A model generated the notes under the pieces. The model searched no databases, was not told the DNA's origin, and saw only the letters and a list, made by a program, of their open reading frames with translations. The position numbers and the translations under genes were made by a program. A stretch of DNA of 64,000 bases, taken from assembly GCA_036362985.1 (NCBI GenBank), contig JAYGXS010000003.1:64132292-64196291 (forward strand). The letters are read 5' to 3'. Shown here piece by piece: positions 1-11,900 of this stretch (its first letter is position 1; every line of letters begins with the position of its first letter). Source of the stretch: Ligula intestinalis (taxonomy: Eukaryota; Platyhelminthes; Cestoda; Diphyllobothriidea; Diphyllobothriidae).

Positions 1-3000
1 CTAGGCTTCAAGCGGAAATGGAAGTTCCGTTTTTTATGCTGATAGGGATCAGTTAACTGCTGATTGTGCGTGAAATTTACGATGCCCTACAGCAAACGGG
101 AGCTCATATGTTGGACTAGTAACTAAACCAGAAGGAAAGAATTACATCGTTGTTACTTGAAATTGGAACGTTGTTAAAAGCGAGAAACGTTTACTGTACT
201 CTTTTGTCTCTTTATTGGTGTTCTGTCCCCAGTTTTTGCAACATAAAACTTTTCGAGATAGTGAGGTTTAGGTAATGTAGCCACAAATAGCCAATTGCCT
301 TTTTGCAGCATATTTCGGACTTCCATGAAAATTAACAATCTCTTTTTCCAGTGGGGGCCGCTAGATCGTATCTCTTAGATATTATATTTCTATAGCTACA
401 CCTAATTTAGCTAAGATACCTGTGACCGTTGAACATAATCACTAACGGTTTATTTTTATGGAAGTCCGCCCTGGCCATTCATAGAGTGGCAAGGTACCGT
501 CAGCAATAACTCCTGGGTCCATAAACTTATTTTTATGTAATAACAAAATGCATTATGGTTAAAAAGATTAGTTGGAAATTGCAAACCTCTGAAAAGCTGG
601 TATTCCACTTGCATAGTGGACGGTGGCAGTACCAGATACGCTAGTTACCCTTTCTGTGTCAATAGAGACGATCATCTTTGCGAAGTACCAGTAGAGGTTG
701 GTCAATCCGACCACGAACGCGATCAGCATCTACAAGAAGCAACAGGAATTGCACGGTTTTACACGTTTTTAGGGGTTGTAACAAATGGTACCTTGATTAA
801 GGCAAAGCAAAATATGCAACAGACTATCCACTAGTGCTTTTATTGCACCAATCTCTGGAGAACGTTATTCGAGATGTGAGGACATATTTCTAGAACTTAT
901 ACCACTAACTATCTTTTTTGCAATATTTTCAATAATTTTCAGTGGAAAAATGCCAGCTGCAATCATGTTTTAAAAATTTTAAATGATGAGTTAATAGCAG
1001 GTGCACCTAAATGCAAGTAAGACGTGGGACTTAATGAATGTAGATAATTCGTGAACCATATTTGTTAGATCAGTTCCATTCATTATCGTTATCAAATTCT
1101 TGAATTGCGTGTCTAAGATATAATTGTGAGAACGAATCACATGTTTGCAATGGTTTAATTTTCGTTTAATGCAAAGTCGTATAGGCTCGGCAACTTTAGG
1201 TGGATTATGATATCTGGTCGACCAGAAATCGACTTATTAGTTATTTACTATTGTAAATGTAGCCAAAGCAGAGATATACTCGTATAATTATGTCTTGTGT
1301 GAGCCCCAAAGGAAGAACAGGACAAGAAGAGGGCAAAATTAGAAGACTTTGAACGTAATTATTAAAACATCGTTAGGGAACCAATCGCGTGTAAAGCTAT
1401 GTTCATCGGGCCTGCTTTGGAGACAGTAGTGACACGATTGGTTTGTGACTCAGCGGCTGGCTTGTCCGATTTTTAGTCTGACTACATGTTCATATCTTAA
1501 ACTATTAATTTTTTGATTGCCAGTCGCGTTCGTTGCGCGTAGGCCGATCGATAGCCTGTCGTGAGTGCGGCTCACCGCATGCCTACTTGCGCGTTGACAT
1601 CAGCCTCGTCATCAGCTTATTCGATTTGGATGAGCCCTAACATTAACCTACAGAAGAAATGGCTATTGCTGGATTGTCTTGGTGACTGCTGTTATCAACT
1701 ATGCCCAGGTCGAAATTAAAAAAAACCTTCTTGGAAAATTGCAACTGCCTTAAACAAAAACGCCGTCGTAACGCAGTTATTTAACATAACCAAAATTTGT
1801 CTTAAATTCGTCACAAGTCACTGTGTCCTTTATCCCATGAAATGGTTTTCTAGGGCGTGGAAAATGTGAGTGTCTTGAGCTGCTAGCCCTAGCACACGCA
1901 AAAAGGTCCAAACGTAAGCCCAGTCAGTTTTTAAGGAAACAAATACTCCGTAGGGTCTACATCTAAGAAGAAAACGGGGCCGAGAACTTGGATTGGCCGT
2001 TATACCACCTGCATGATATATGTGCGCATGTTTGACTACCGGACAGCAGGTGTTAGCGGGGTGTAGATCAAAAGACCAAAATTAACTAAGCAGAATTGGC
2101 TAACATATCAAGTTCCCTTTCATGTAAGATCGGCTTCAGCTATCATGCCATACGATTATGACTTGAACGTGTTTGCTCGCTGTAAGTGAACCTCAAAAAT
2201 GCAAGTTAGAACAGTTGTCAAAAAACGAATTAAATCATTTCGTAGAAAGGTGACTTTCCTCTCTACCTGTCAACCAGTTAAAATAATTTTGCCAGGATTG
2301 CTGTTTTATTAGTCGAAACACATAAATGTCCTAGATATTACGAAGCTGGGCCAAAAATGTGACCTTGTAATTGCCATTTCAGACTTACTGTCGTAAATTG
2401 ACCAAATTATGTTGAAGCAATCTCAGGATGACTGAAGGGTACCTCTTAGGATATCAAAAGTATATTTCCAATCGACAGTCAAATAGCTATTCAAAATGAG
2501 ACGTCAGTTTGGCACATAACATTTTGTTTAATAATCACTTCAGAATCGCGTTGCTTTCAATGTTTTATGCTGCACCCATAACAATGTCGACAGAAAGCGT
2601 ACGTTTAATTTGCTCTCTGTAATTCACATTTATAAATCTTTCTCCTTTGTGATGACTACTTTAAATAGTATAATTCTTTGCTGAATTATCATCGTAAACA
2701 TTCCCTTTTTTATATCTACTTCCCGTTATAGTTTTTTAAATGGTAGAACGATCACCAGCTTGTGAACTTGTATCGTAAATATCCTCAATAGATTTAGATT
2801 ATAAAGTCCAGTTCAAACAAGCAAAGGCTGTTTTTTTTCAAGTTAACAGCATCAGTGTCCCTTTTCCAAAAGGAATAAATGCTTTATTGAGCATCAGCTA
2901 AGTATATCCTTCCAAAACCAGGTTTGAAGTAGTAGCTTGGCCACTTTAGGTGAGTTGTTCTAATTCCGTCTTGGACTTATCTCAAGTCCGCGCAGATAAA

Positions 3001-3180
3001 TGCCTATATATATATACATCCACATCACATCTAGTCCTAAACAGTTGATGATGAGGGCCGTCAGTGACCTATTGGATAAAGGGTACGAAAAAGAGAAAAA
3101 TCTTTCTAAAACGAAACATATAATGGATTTATTTGACCACTGATTACGCACAAACTACTGTTTCAACGACCGTATTATTT
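1..3180. other. non-coding AT-rich stretch, no gene seen
   Basis: No open frame here resembles a known protein, and the short frames are of chance length for this composition. A somewhat GC-richer island near 1500-1640 stands out from the AT-rich surroundings and may be the edge of an old interspersed repeat, but I cannot match it to anything else in the window. If the TRPC gene continues in the same direction, this stretch is its next intron. Confidence 0.5.
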
Positions 3181-3184
3181 AGAA

Positions 3185-3790
3185 AATCCAACGAGCACTG
3201 ATATGAGCACTGATCTCCGGCCGCATTGCGGGGGTGGTCCTGCAACAACTGACACCTCGGATGTTTCAGTCCTACAAACCGAAACCCTGGATGTGCAACG
3301 TAGATGACACCTTTGTCATCTTACCCTGAGACGGTAAAAGTAACTTCAAAAGAGAAATACTCTATTTTCTCTCCACAGCTTCAATTCACGATGGAGGAAG
3401 AAGAGGACGCAGCGCTCCCACTTCTTGATGTCCAAGAAGCGAGGCAGGAGGACGAAACCATTCTGACTGGCGTGTTTTTTTAAAGCGGCGAACCCACAGA
3501 AAATGCTGTATTACAATAGCAATCCCCACATATCGCATAAAACGCAGTTGCGTCTGCAAAACGTTTTCGCCGAATCCAGACCCACTGCAGCAGGGAACCA
3601 AATAAGCTACACGTACCTGAAACCCTATGTAACCTATTCCACACCTCGTAGCTTTGTAAACAAATGTTTGTACCAAAGACACACGAAAACAGACGGTGAG
3701 CAAAAACAAAAACTGGAAATCGTTCGTGTGTTTTCCACCGGGAAGGACGTCTTCTATTCCATTTAGCGCGTGATCAGACCACTTAACATG
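3185..3790 (+). pseudogene. Penelope-like element reverse transcriptase fragment, decayed
   Basis: Reading the plus strand across frames gives the end of a PLE reverse transcriptase. An ISG-type segment (usual PMGSPISG box) is followed by a catalytic box reading NVDDTFVI at about 3297-3308, where YVDD is normal. Next come a MEEEED acidic run, LLDV (usual FLDV), and a YYNSNPHISHK stretch matching the NSNHPxSHK block that precedes the GIY-YIG endonuclease in PLEs. An in-frame stop follows the VDD box and several frameshifts break the rest. No GIY-YIG part is recognisable. The fragment lies about 135 bp from the 3927-4111 TRPC exon, on the intron side. The Tyr-to-Asn change in the active site and the breaks mean it is dead. 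Confidence 0.7.
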
Positions 3791-3926
3791 GGCGTGGGAC
3801 ACCGGCAGATGCAATTATCCTTCGCTTACTAATGCAATCCAAAAACTGATATGCACCGGCCGACACGTCAGGCATTGTTTACCGCGAGAACGTACATAGC
3901 TTTGTCGTGAACCAGATAAGACTTAC

Positions 3927-4111
3927 CACTGAGAAAAGAGCCATGAATCGAATAATATCGGAGACCATCCGAGCCAGTGAGATTTGAAGTGGTCCGAGTA
4001 ATTCCCATGCGGGCATTAAGTAACTTATACGAGCGAAGGAAAGGACGTTGGCTAGGGCAAATAGACAGTCAGAGACGTATTCTGGATCATCGGGTGACCA
4101 CCAGAGACGAC
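3927..4111 (-). CDS. TRPC-like cation channel, internal exon (S4-S5 region)
   Basis: This 185-bp exon encodes about 61 residues, including FALANVLSFARISYLMPA and LGPLQISLARMVSDIIRFM. That is the diagnostic TRPC block, where families usually read ALFAIANI, then LGPLQISLGRM and DI.(K/R)F, covering S4, the S4-S5 linker and the start of S5. On the minus strand the acceptor is a pyrimidine run ending in CTAG just above 4111, and the donor is GTAAGT at 3926-3921. The exon begins with two bases that complete a codon and ends on a codon boundary. The leading T from the 26991-27323 exon plus this GT makes TGT (Cys), so the two exons splice in frame. TRPC channels are plasma-membrane Ca2+-permeable channels usually gated downstream of phospholipase C. 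The pore, S6 and TRP box were not found in the window and should lie beyond position 1. Confidence 0.85.
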
Positions 4112-6928
4112 CTAGAAGGAAAAGCAATTATCAGTTAAAATATATATTATGTTTCATGTACTAATACCGAGTTTGACTAAAATATTTAACTGAAATTTAA
4201 CCTACTTTGTTTTTGTCTCAATTATAATGCTCTCCTTGAACTGGATCGCGGTCTCCAAGTCATTCTTATTGCGACATTTATGTCCTTAAATAATAGGCAT
4301 CTCTATTCTTAAATTTAAGATAAAAATATTTTTCAAATGAAAATTTTGCGTCCTGTTTTTGAAATCAGATGGAATGTTCAATCAGCAGAAAGCGAGCGGT
4401 GGACTTCTGACGAGTTGGCTCTGCATGTATATACTAGACCAACATCAATAATTTAATGTTTTGTGTTTCTGGGAAAGTAGAACAAAAATAAAAAATCTCT
4501 TAGATAAACTTTCTTCAAAACGGCATTAAAATGGTGGTTTGGATGAGTAAACTGGTTATTTTTGGTGAAAGCGTTAATTTTAGACAGCAGTGAACCATGA
4601 CTTATTTACGTATGTTAATGTATGTTATGTATCTTAGATGTTACCTGTATTGATCAGTACTAGGGGCATATAGCTAAAGCATGTCTTAAACAAAGATACA
4701 GGTTGTCAGGAACGACGTAGCTTGAAATGTTTCCTGCAGTTTCCATTAATACCGTAGAATGCACTTTAGAAAATGAATTAGCCGCTAGCAGATGCACAGC
4801 CAGAGGAAGTTATTGCAATAGTAAAGCCCGGGGCTCCTTCCACAATGGTCAGTACAATCTATAGCAGCAAAGAAACAACTTTCGCAGGAATAGAGAATCA
4901 TATATATCTTATGAACCACCATGCAGAGCCCAAAGGTTGAAATATTAGCAATTCTCTGAGATATTTACAGAATGGCAGTCACAAAAAGGACTGGTATGTT
5001 GTGAGACGCACATATATTGTTATGACGCTGTCCCATGGCATTTAAAACAAAGCGAGCATTTGCCAGCAACCCTACCTTAACCAAATTGTTTACTTTCAAT
5101 GAACATCCCACTGAATATAGACGCGGTACCCAGAAAAAATCTACTCTTTTTTGAATTACAATAAAAATTGATTTTCCTAGCAAAGAAACATCAAATGACT
5201 TCAAGGCAGGACAGTCAGATATTCGAATGATATTGAATTCTCATCGAGATGGCCAGTTTTGAGTGAAAGTAATTATTTAAGAAGTTTGAAAAGTGGGTGA
5301 CAGGGGACATATTCCTTTATATTAGAACACTATATTTTAACTGAGAAATATTCAGTACACATTATGCAAATAACGAAGCAAGCATGATGCTTATATAATG
5401 TATTTTAATCAAGTGAGAATTTGGTGGTTAAAAGGATGTCGACGAGGGCTTTCTTATACTTATTTCAAAATAAAGCTTGACTTTTAAACTTTCAATTGTT
5501 GAAAAAACGAGGAACGATTTATGCGACAAATAAACTGACATGGCTTAACTTTAAGGTCTAGACTGAACATTATGCGAAGTAATATAGTTGAAATCCACGG
5601 AGCTGTGTTCGTACTCAGAAGGGGTTTATGCAAATTAAATACCAAGTTAGCTGTAACGGTAGCCGAGTATATGCTAGGAAACACAGGTAACCTCATAAAA
5701 TAGTTGGGATGAAGCCAGTTAATTTCGTATTTCTAATTAATTTCATAAAATGGAACATAGCACTTCGTGTATAATTATGAATATGGCGTCAGTTGTTATA
5801 AAATATGGAAGAAGAAATAATAAAAATTCATTCACAATTTTCACAAATTAAAAATTACAGATGACATTATAAATATTGCATGCTACTCAGATACTGACTA
5901 CTTTAAATTCACATGCAAAGATCACTAGCAGTCGGAGGAGAAATCTTAATGCTTGGCTTTTGGAAGGTAGTTAGGGTTTTTATCCCCTTAAAGCAACTAT
6001 GCAAGGTAATTCAACTACTATTTGCCAGTCAAAAGTCGACTGAAGCGTTTTCTTAACTGTTTTGGGAGTTTTACGTCCTTGAAGATAACAATAAGTACAA
6101 TCCTTTTAGCTTCCTCACGGAGATCCTATGAAAAAACATTACTTTTAAGCTTTTTTGTACAAATAGGTTGCAGGAGGTATGATATAACAGGTAGATGTTG
6201 TTTTCCTGAACGAATCTGTTAATTAAAACTGCAGCACCAGCTATGACGCAAAACAGATCATGTTCCATCAACAAAGGTTGGTAGTTTTTGCGAGAGTTCT
6301 GTCAGATAGAAAAGCTTTAAAGGAATTGTATTTCAAACAAAATACTACTTTAGTTATATTTCCATGCAAAGCCGTGAAGTCTCAGGCCAACGTACAACGA
6401 TGTCAATTGTTTGAAGAGCTTTACTTTACAGTATATTTGGTCACAAATTCCACATGCAAGCCATCTGTTCCGAATGCGATGTATCGCATATCATGATTGC
6501 AAAGGAGCAGTTCTAACCAGTTATGCTATTTATTTCATTTCTCTCGATGCTGCTGGCCTTTAAACTACTAAAATTATCCTCCCCTATTATTAATTTGTGC
6601 TGATATCTGGAAGTATATAGAGCAGACTGGCCATGTGTTTTTACGAAACATGTTTACTACGATTTCCTTGGCCTTAAAGCACTAATCCATCCATCGGCAA
6701 TCTCCGAAAAACAAGAGGCGTTTCGGCGGTCCAAGAGATCAGGTTTTACACTTATCCAGTTAGGCTGTGAGTTAGCCGATGAATGATCAGGAAGTAGGTA
6801 ATAAGGATCGTTAAAGTTAATATGTTTACTTTGTGTCGATTGAAATTGAAAACACCAAAAACACTTGCGAATAATGCCTGTTCGTATGTAAATTTGTTAA
6901 AGTGACATTATTTCGAAAACAATGTATT

Positions 6929-6985
6929 GAGAAGAAGACGACTCGATTGCTCGGAAAATACTTTTATTCAAGATCGCCCAATACA
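6929..6985 (-). repeat. PLE family A 3' tail, inverted stub
   Basis: Read on the minus strand this is the end of the family A tail: the AATAAAAGTATT segment followed by the CAATCGAGTCGTCTTC block, also seen at 7545-7590, 8190-8235 and 42410-42450. It faces away from the plus-strand tail starting near 7187, giving a head-to-head pair with a DNA transposon between them. Confidence 0.7.
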
Positions 6986-6995
6986 AAAACAAATA

Positions 6996-7181
6996 CAGTG
7001 CAGTCCGGTTAATGTGGACACCTCCGTTCCAGGCCAACTGTTCATATTAACCGGTTGTCTACATTAAGCGAACTGACCTCAAACCAGTCGTTTCTACTAT
7101 GGAGAAATTCCGTTCCTGGCCAACTGTCCACATTAAGTGGTTGTCCACATTAACTATGTCCACATTAACCGGACTCCACTG
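6996..7181. mobile_element. pogo/Tigger-like MITE, 186 bp, TA target duplication
   Basis: The ends are near-perfect inverted repeats: CAGTGCAGTCCGGTTAATG on the left and the reverse complement of CAGTGGAGTCCGGTTAATG on the right. Each is flanked outside by TA, the target duplication of the Tc1/mariner/pogo superfamily. Within the arms the unit TTAATGTGGACA recurs in both orientations. It has no coding capacity, so it is a non-autonomous element. It sits between an inverted and a direct PLE family A tail, so it is younger than that arrangement. Confidence 0.85.
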
Positions 7182-7186
7182 TATAC

Positions 7187-7630
7187 TGATTTGCCCAATC
7201 CATATTCTGTGCTGAGACTCAAGTTGGGCAAAGAAAGTCGTCACTTGGGGAACAGACAGGCCAACGCGTCATCCTACGCCAACACCTGAGGGCCAGATAA
7301 CCGAGCAATCATCACACGCGCGTCCACCACGCGTGATGAAGTTTCAGCAGGTCGGAACTCACATGCCAGTTGACAAACGGTCAACACGCAAGAAAGCAAT
7401 TACCGCTAAATTTCGTTGTATGTTTGCAGTAGTGAATGTATCCTATAAATACTGCAAATTTCTTTGCAAAGGCTACCCGTATCTGCTACTGCTCTCTGAC
7501 TATGTCTCTGATGATGAATCCGCGATAGATCTCGAAACGTCAGGTGAGTAAATATATTACCCCTATGATCGAGTCGTCTTCCTCTCAATTACTTCCTAGG
7601 TCTCGCATGTTCGCTCCAATTGGCAATTCA
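7187..7630 (+). repeat. PLE family A 3' end (end of ORF relic plus 3' UTR)
   Basis: It begins in sequence matching the GCCCAATCCATATT stretch that follows the GIY-YIG domain in the copies at 21320 and 42075, then follows the family A 3' UTR to the CTTCCTAGG...CATGTTCGC end shared by the 8.2, 21.7 and 42.4 kb copies. The structured CTGATGA...CGAAACGTCAGG motif lies at 7508-7538. An open frame at 7333-7551 runs through this UTR but is not conserved between copies, so I do not call it a gene. Confidence 0.75.
7508..7538 (+). other. hammerhead-like motif in PLE family A tail
   Basis: CTGATGA at 7508-7514 is followed by one unpaired base, a short imperfect stem and CGAAAC at 7533-7538. This arrangement recalls the CUGANGA-stem II-GAAA core of hammerhead ribozymes, which are reported in Penelope-like elements. 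I could not identify a convincing stem III or cleavage site by eye, so activity is not claimed. Confidence 0.4.
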
Positions 7631-7984
7631 CATATTTGTCTTAAAATGCATCTCGTTGTTATTAGGCTTCCATCGCACTTCATAGTCTAGACTGCTTTCA
7701 TCTAGTTCGATAAGTACCACAGGGAAATGCAAATATTTTTAGCAATCAAATGAGAATCCAAGAAACCCCTGGACATCAAATAATCTCGTTTCCTCGAAAA
7801 TCTTGGCTACCTTCAAGCATATCTTCTGCTGACGTTATGAAACATCTCTCAGGCATTAGCATGTCCTGCATTTTGACATTATCATACGAAAATGACATAA
7901 ATAAGAGGAACTCTTGGTGTATGCTTCATGTTAAAAGCATCCCCGGAATGTATGGAAATAAGGAAAAAATCAATATTCTATAAA

Positions 7985-8265
7985 AGTTCAGCAGGTCAGA
8001 GCCCGCATGATGTTTGACAAACTATCAACACGCATGAAGGCAGTTACCTTTGACTGTCGTTGTACGCTTCCAGTAATGACTGTATCCTATAAACTTTGCA
8101 AATTCCTCTGCATACGCTACCCTATATGCTGCTGCTCTCTGATTATGTCTCCGATGAGGATTCCGCGACGGATCTTGAATCGTCAATCGAATATAAGCAT
8201 TGTCCCAGCGATAGAGTCGTCTTCTTTTCAATAACTTCCTAGGACTTGCATGTTCACTTGTATTG
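7985..8265 (+). repeat. PLE family A 3' tail, truncated copy
   Basis: From the AGTTCAGCAGGTCAGAGCCC segment onward it follows the same order of blocks as the 7.2 and 21.4 kb copies: GTAATGACTGTATCCTATAAA, the CCGATGAGGATTCCGCGACGG motif (core partly decayed, CCGATGA for CTGATGA and GAATCG for GAAACG), the CAGCGATAGAGTCGTCTTC block and CTTCCTAGG. It lies about 350 bp after the previous tail in the same orientation, so this locus collected several family A ends. Confidence 0.7.
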
Positions 8266-8339
8266 GCAGTAAAATCTATGTTTCTATGGGTACCAAAATT
8301 CCTCATCCCATTCCTACCGAAAAGAAAATAGAAGCAGGA

Positions 8340-8432
8340 TGCTGATGCTGCCTCTAAAGATGGATTCAAGCTGGGCTCCGAAACGTCAGGATAATACATT
8401 TTTGTCCCTGCGATCATATCTGCGTCTCCTTA
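8340..8432 (+). repeat. PLE family A terminal tail, short copy
   Basis: The segment AAGATGGATTCAAGCTGGGC, then CCGAAACGTCAGGATAATAC and TTGTCCCTGCGATCA, matches the last part of family A in order (stem region, GAAACGTCAGG, TTGTCCCAGCGATC). The first half of the core is altered (CTAAAGA). Only the last ~90 bp are recognisable. Confidence 0.55.
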
Positions 8433-8537
8433 GACACTTCAGGCTTAGCCCGTGAGGAAAGTGTTGTACGAACAAACTCGCAAATGCAATGAAGAAAAAT
8501 GTTAGTTGAGGCCAAGTACTAATAGTCCTCACATATA

Positions 8538-8902
8538 CAGGGTATCCTTAAATGTATACACATTTTAAATAATTCTAATCATGGTGTTTATGATAATATT
8601 ATTATTTCAAACGCGGGAAAATATTGAAAAGTATCATTTTGTTGTTTTTTTACTGCATTTCGGCTAGTTCAGCAGTGACCAAATTGAGGGGAGCAACTTA
8701 AAATAACCGCATCCAAATATCAATGGAATTATTTCATGGTATGTGCGATTTCGTCGTTTCGCGTTGTCAGCAGTTTCATGACCAAATGGACGTCAGTTTG
8801 AGAAAATTTAGTGAAAAAAGCAGTTAAATGATACTTAATACCTTTATAATAAACACCAATTTTTCAATTAGGAAAAATGCAGTAACATTTTTAGACACCC
8901 TG
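8538..8902. mobile_element. mariner-like MITE, 365 bp, CAGGGTGTC-type inverted ends
   Basis: The left end starts CAGGGTATCCTTAAATGT and the right end, reverse complemented, starts CAGGGTGTCTAAAAATGT. Similarity of the two ends continues for about 30 bp. Both sides are flanked by TATA, consistent with a TA target duplication. CAGGGTGTC ends are typical of some mariner-type elements. The interior has no long frame or transposase motif, so it is a non-autonomous copy. Confidence 0.8.
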
Positions 8903-11900
8903 TATATGCATTCTGAATGGTCCAAAATCTGCGAGATCCTGGTACCTGAATAGAAGACGATATAACATTTTCTGGGATCTGTGGTTTAGTCCCCCGATGT
9001 TTCGTTCTCTCACTGCATTATAAATACAGTCCTATTTAGCAAGGACACTTTTTGAGACTTCCTGCAATGCACGACACTAGGAACCACCCGCAATGCAAGT
9101 ATTTTTGCGGTATATTAGGAGACATTTGTGTTCAGTTTGGGCTCCAGTTTAAGTTTAATATGAGACTGGAGGTTTGCGGCCAGGTTTAGGATTGAGGTTC
9201 CGTTTAGTTTTATTGTAGGTGCTCAGACACGAGATAAAGTTATCTTTACATTTGACACAAAGCCGCCTGTGTTAAGGAAAGCAAATTGCCGTTGTTACAC
9301 AAGGCATATATTTGAACGATATCTACATAAAATCTGCACACTATGCCAAACAAGTCTAGTAAATAATCCTCGTTCACTTGTTTCTATTATCGGTCAAAAG
9401 ATGCCGGAAGAGCACTTTGCATGAATGGGCAGAATCAACACTTAACACTTTATGGGCAAGATAGCATTAAATCCTTCTTTTTTCCACTGTTATTAAAGTA
9501 GCATAAAATGAAAACAATTACGAACGTGCTCATTGAAGCCAATTCTTAAGGTTACGATGAGAATGCAAAGTAAGTAAGGCACCTACTGAATCAAGAATGA
9601 ATCTGTATACATTCCTTAAATATTGTACGTAGTCGTGAATAGCTAAATACACAACAAGCGTTTGAGCATTCGTCTGCGAGAGCAGACATTTCTGGCTGAC
9701 CATTATAATTCCTTAACCTTTTGTAGTTGGTTTTTCGCCGTGGCTGGTGAAAGTGCTTAATTGTTCAGCCGATGTAAAGGTTTCTACGCGAGACCTCTAG
9801 GACACAAGGACAGAAACGCTTTTCACTATGTACTTAGATCAGTAACAACTGCTTGTTAGAAACCCGAGTAAGCGGAACGTACTGGACCAGTGCATTTGCT
9901 GTCTAATAACGTCTCATAAATCCCTAATATTTCTTGGTTTTTGTTCAGAAATTCTTATCTCATATTCAGCGTACCCTATTCTTCTACGGCTACCTTTACA
10001 GAACACAATAAACGAAGTTGCTTTTCATGCAAAAGCGAGTTTTAATACAATTTTTCCTGTGCCAAATATCTTACGACTAACTTGAACGAAAGCGATTCTA
10101 GTGCTCGGCAATAATAAAAAAATATTATTTGAACATTTAAATTCTGTCACCCATTTTAGTCGCCTCCAAAGAATTATCGATGAAGTAAGAATGAAAATAA
10201 ACAAATGAAAAACCTTAACAAAACAAATATTTCTGAAATAATATTAGAATCCCTGCTCTTAAAGTAAGGTCATAGAAACGGCCTGCAGGTCCCTTACTAC
10301 TAGCAGATGAAAATATAAGCAAGATTTCCTCTGAAAATTAATTAAGCAAGAAAATCTCTTAAGACTATAGCATACGAAACCACGGGCAGACTTTCCATTA
10401 AACCCTAACCAGAGTGGAAAAACAAAATAATTCACCTAGAAGGGAAGTTCACAATCCAAATTACCAGGGATTAATTTTGCAAGTTAAATTCACATTCACT
10501 TTCGGAAGAAAGAACATTGTTAGTTCTTTACGTTTCCAACGCTAGGGGCTAATCCCTATCTACTGTTCTGTTGAACGTAGGACGGTAGGAAGGAGGGAAC
10601 CTAGAAGCGCCAAAATTATTAAAGCGTATATGTACATGCGGGACGCAGTCTCATGAGCGTTTGATTTCCAAACATTCATACGCACCTTTAATGCGAACTG
10701 TATTATTACGTTGGATTTATCATACTGCCCACCTTATGCTATATTTACCTGTAGTTTAGTGCATATCATTGCCGATGTAAATTAAACCTCTCTCAAAAAC
10801 ATTTGCGCATTAAAACTGGTACAAGAATTGCACCTTCTTCCTGTTTTCCCTCTAGCATCTCCTCGGCTCAAGAGGAGTTAACTGAAAAAGCTTGCATATA
10901 AAAAATAAAGCATCCTCTTGGTTCATAATTACCGTCGTCTGATTAACCACTCAAGTTTTAAATTGGTTTTCCCCATCCAAACCTTGAGTTTACATTCGCA
11001 CACGCTTCTATGACATCACAAACACCCACATAAGAGAGCTAAAATTATTGCTACTTTGTAAGATAAAATAAGAACACGGGCGCGTATAATGAATCATTGA
11101 AATAACTGTGACAAGCGTACTTCCTGTTGTAGTTAATGTCCCTGTTTAAGAAAAAAACGGTTCGATGTGGAGCATGATAGCTCCACGCTTCGTCCGAATC
11201 GATGTCGCCGGCGCTTCTTCTAGACTAGGATAATCCCCATTTGCTGCCTGGAGGCTGGGTAAACACTTCAGGTACGCATGGTGCCTGACGAGTGGTTACT
11301 TGTAAGAAATGTGGTCGCAAGTCTTGCCAAATGGTGCCTTAATACTTCCTTGGAACAAGGACTCAAGGAAGTCATGCACAGTATTCGTTAGGCTAAGCTG
11401 AGCGGATAATAGCCTTATCGCCAGTGATCACAAAAGTAGGAGGCGAAAGATCGGATGGCGTGACAATAACAGGCTAACAATTTTCAGGCCTAGTAAAATG
11501 TGTGCGAAATATAGCAGACTAGAAAAGAACTTAACAATTGAGTGAAGAAAATAATTGTTCTAAAATTTGGCAAGTCGTTGTTGGCATCTCCTTGGAACAA
11601 TTAGCGTGCGGATACAACGAAAGAAGTATGCAAGCGTTGACATATAAGCAAAGTCTTAGGTTAATAATCGTGAGTCGTATGCTTTCACGAAAAGCGGATA
11701 AGAAAGTATGATTTACTGTAAAAATCTATTTTTAAAATACTGCGAAGCCTAACATGTGTTACCCTGCACTCTAGCTTTTGATGTTGAAAGATGATAATGA
11801 TAGAAAGACGCTACTTAAATAATTCACATAATTGCAACTTTTTTTAGGACTCTAATAATAGAATAACTATTTTCTTGAAAATATATTAAAAGTTTGTCCA

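Noticed and set aside
3503..3766. 87-codon plus-strand open frame and the 142-codon frame opposite it at 3386-3814
   Set aside because: The plus frame begins inside the decayed PLE reverse transcriptase and runs out of it; the minus frame is its antisense shadow. Neither is a gene.
7333..7551. 72-codon frame in a PLE family A tail, with similar frames at 21423-21677 and 42295-42510
   Set aside because: The frames are in the 3' UTR, after the nuclease stop, and are not conserved in sequence or phase between copies. They share only DNA-level similarity.
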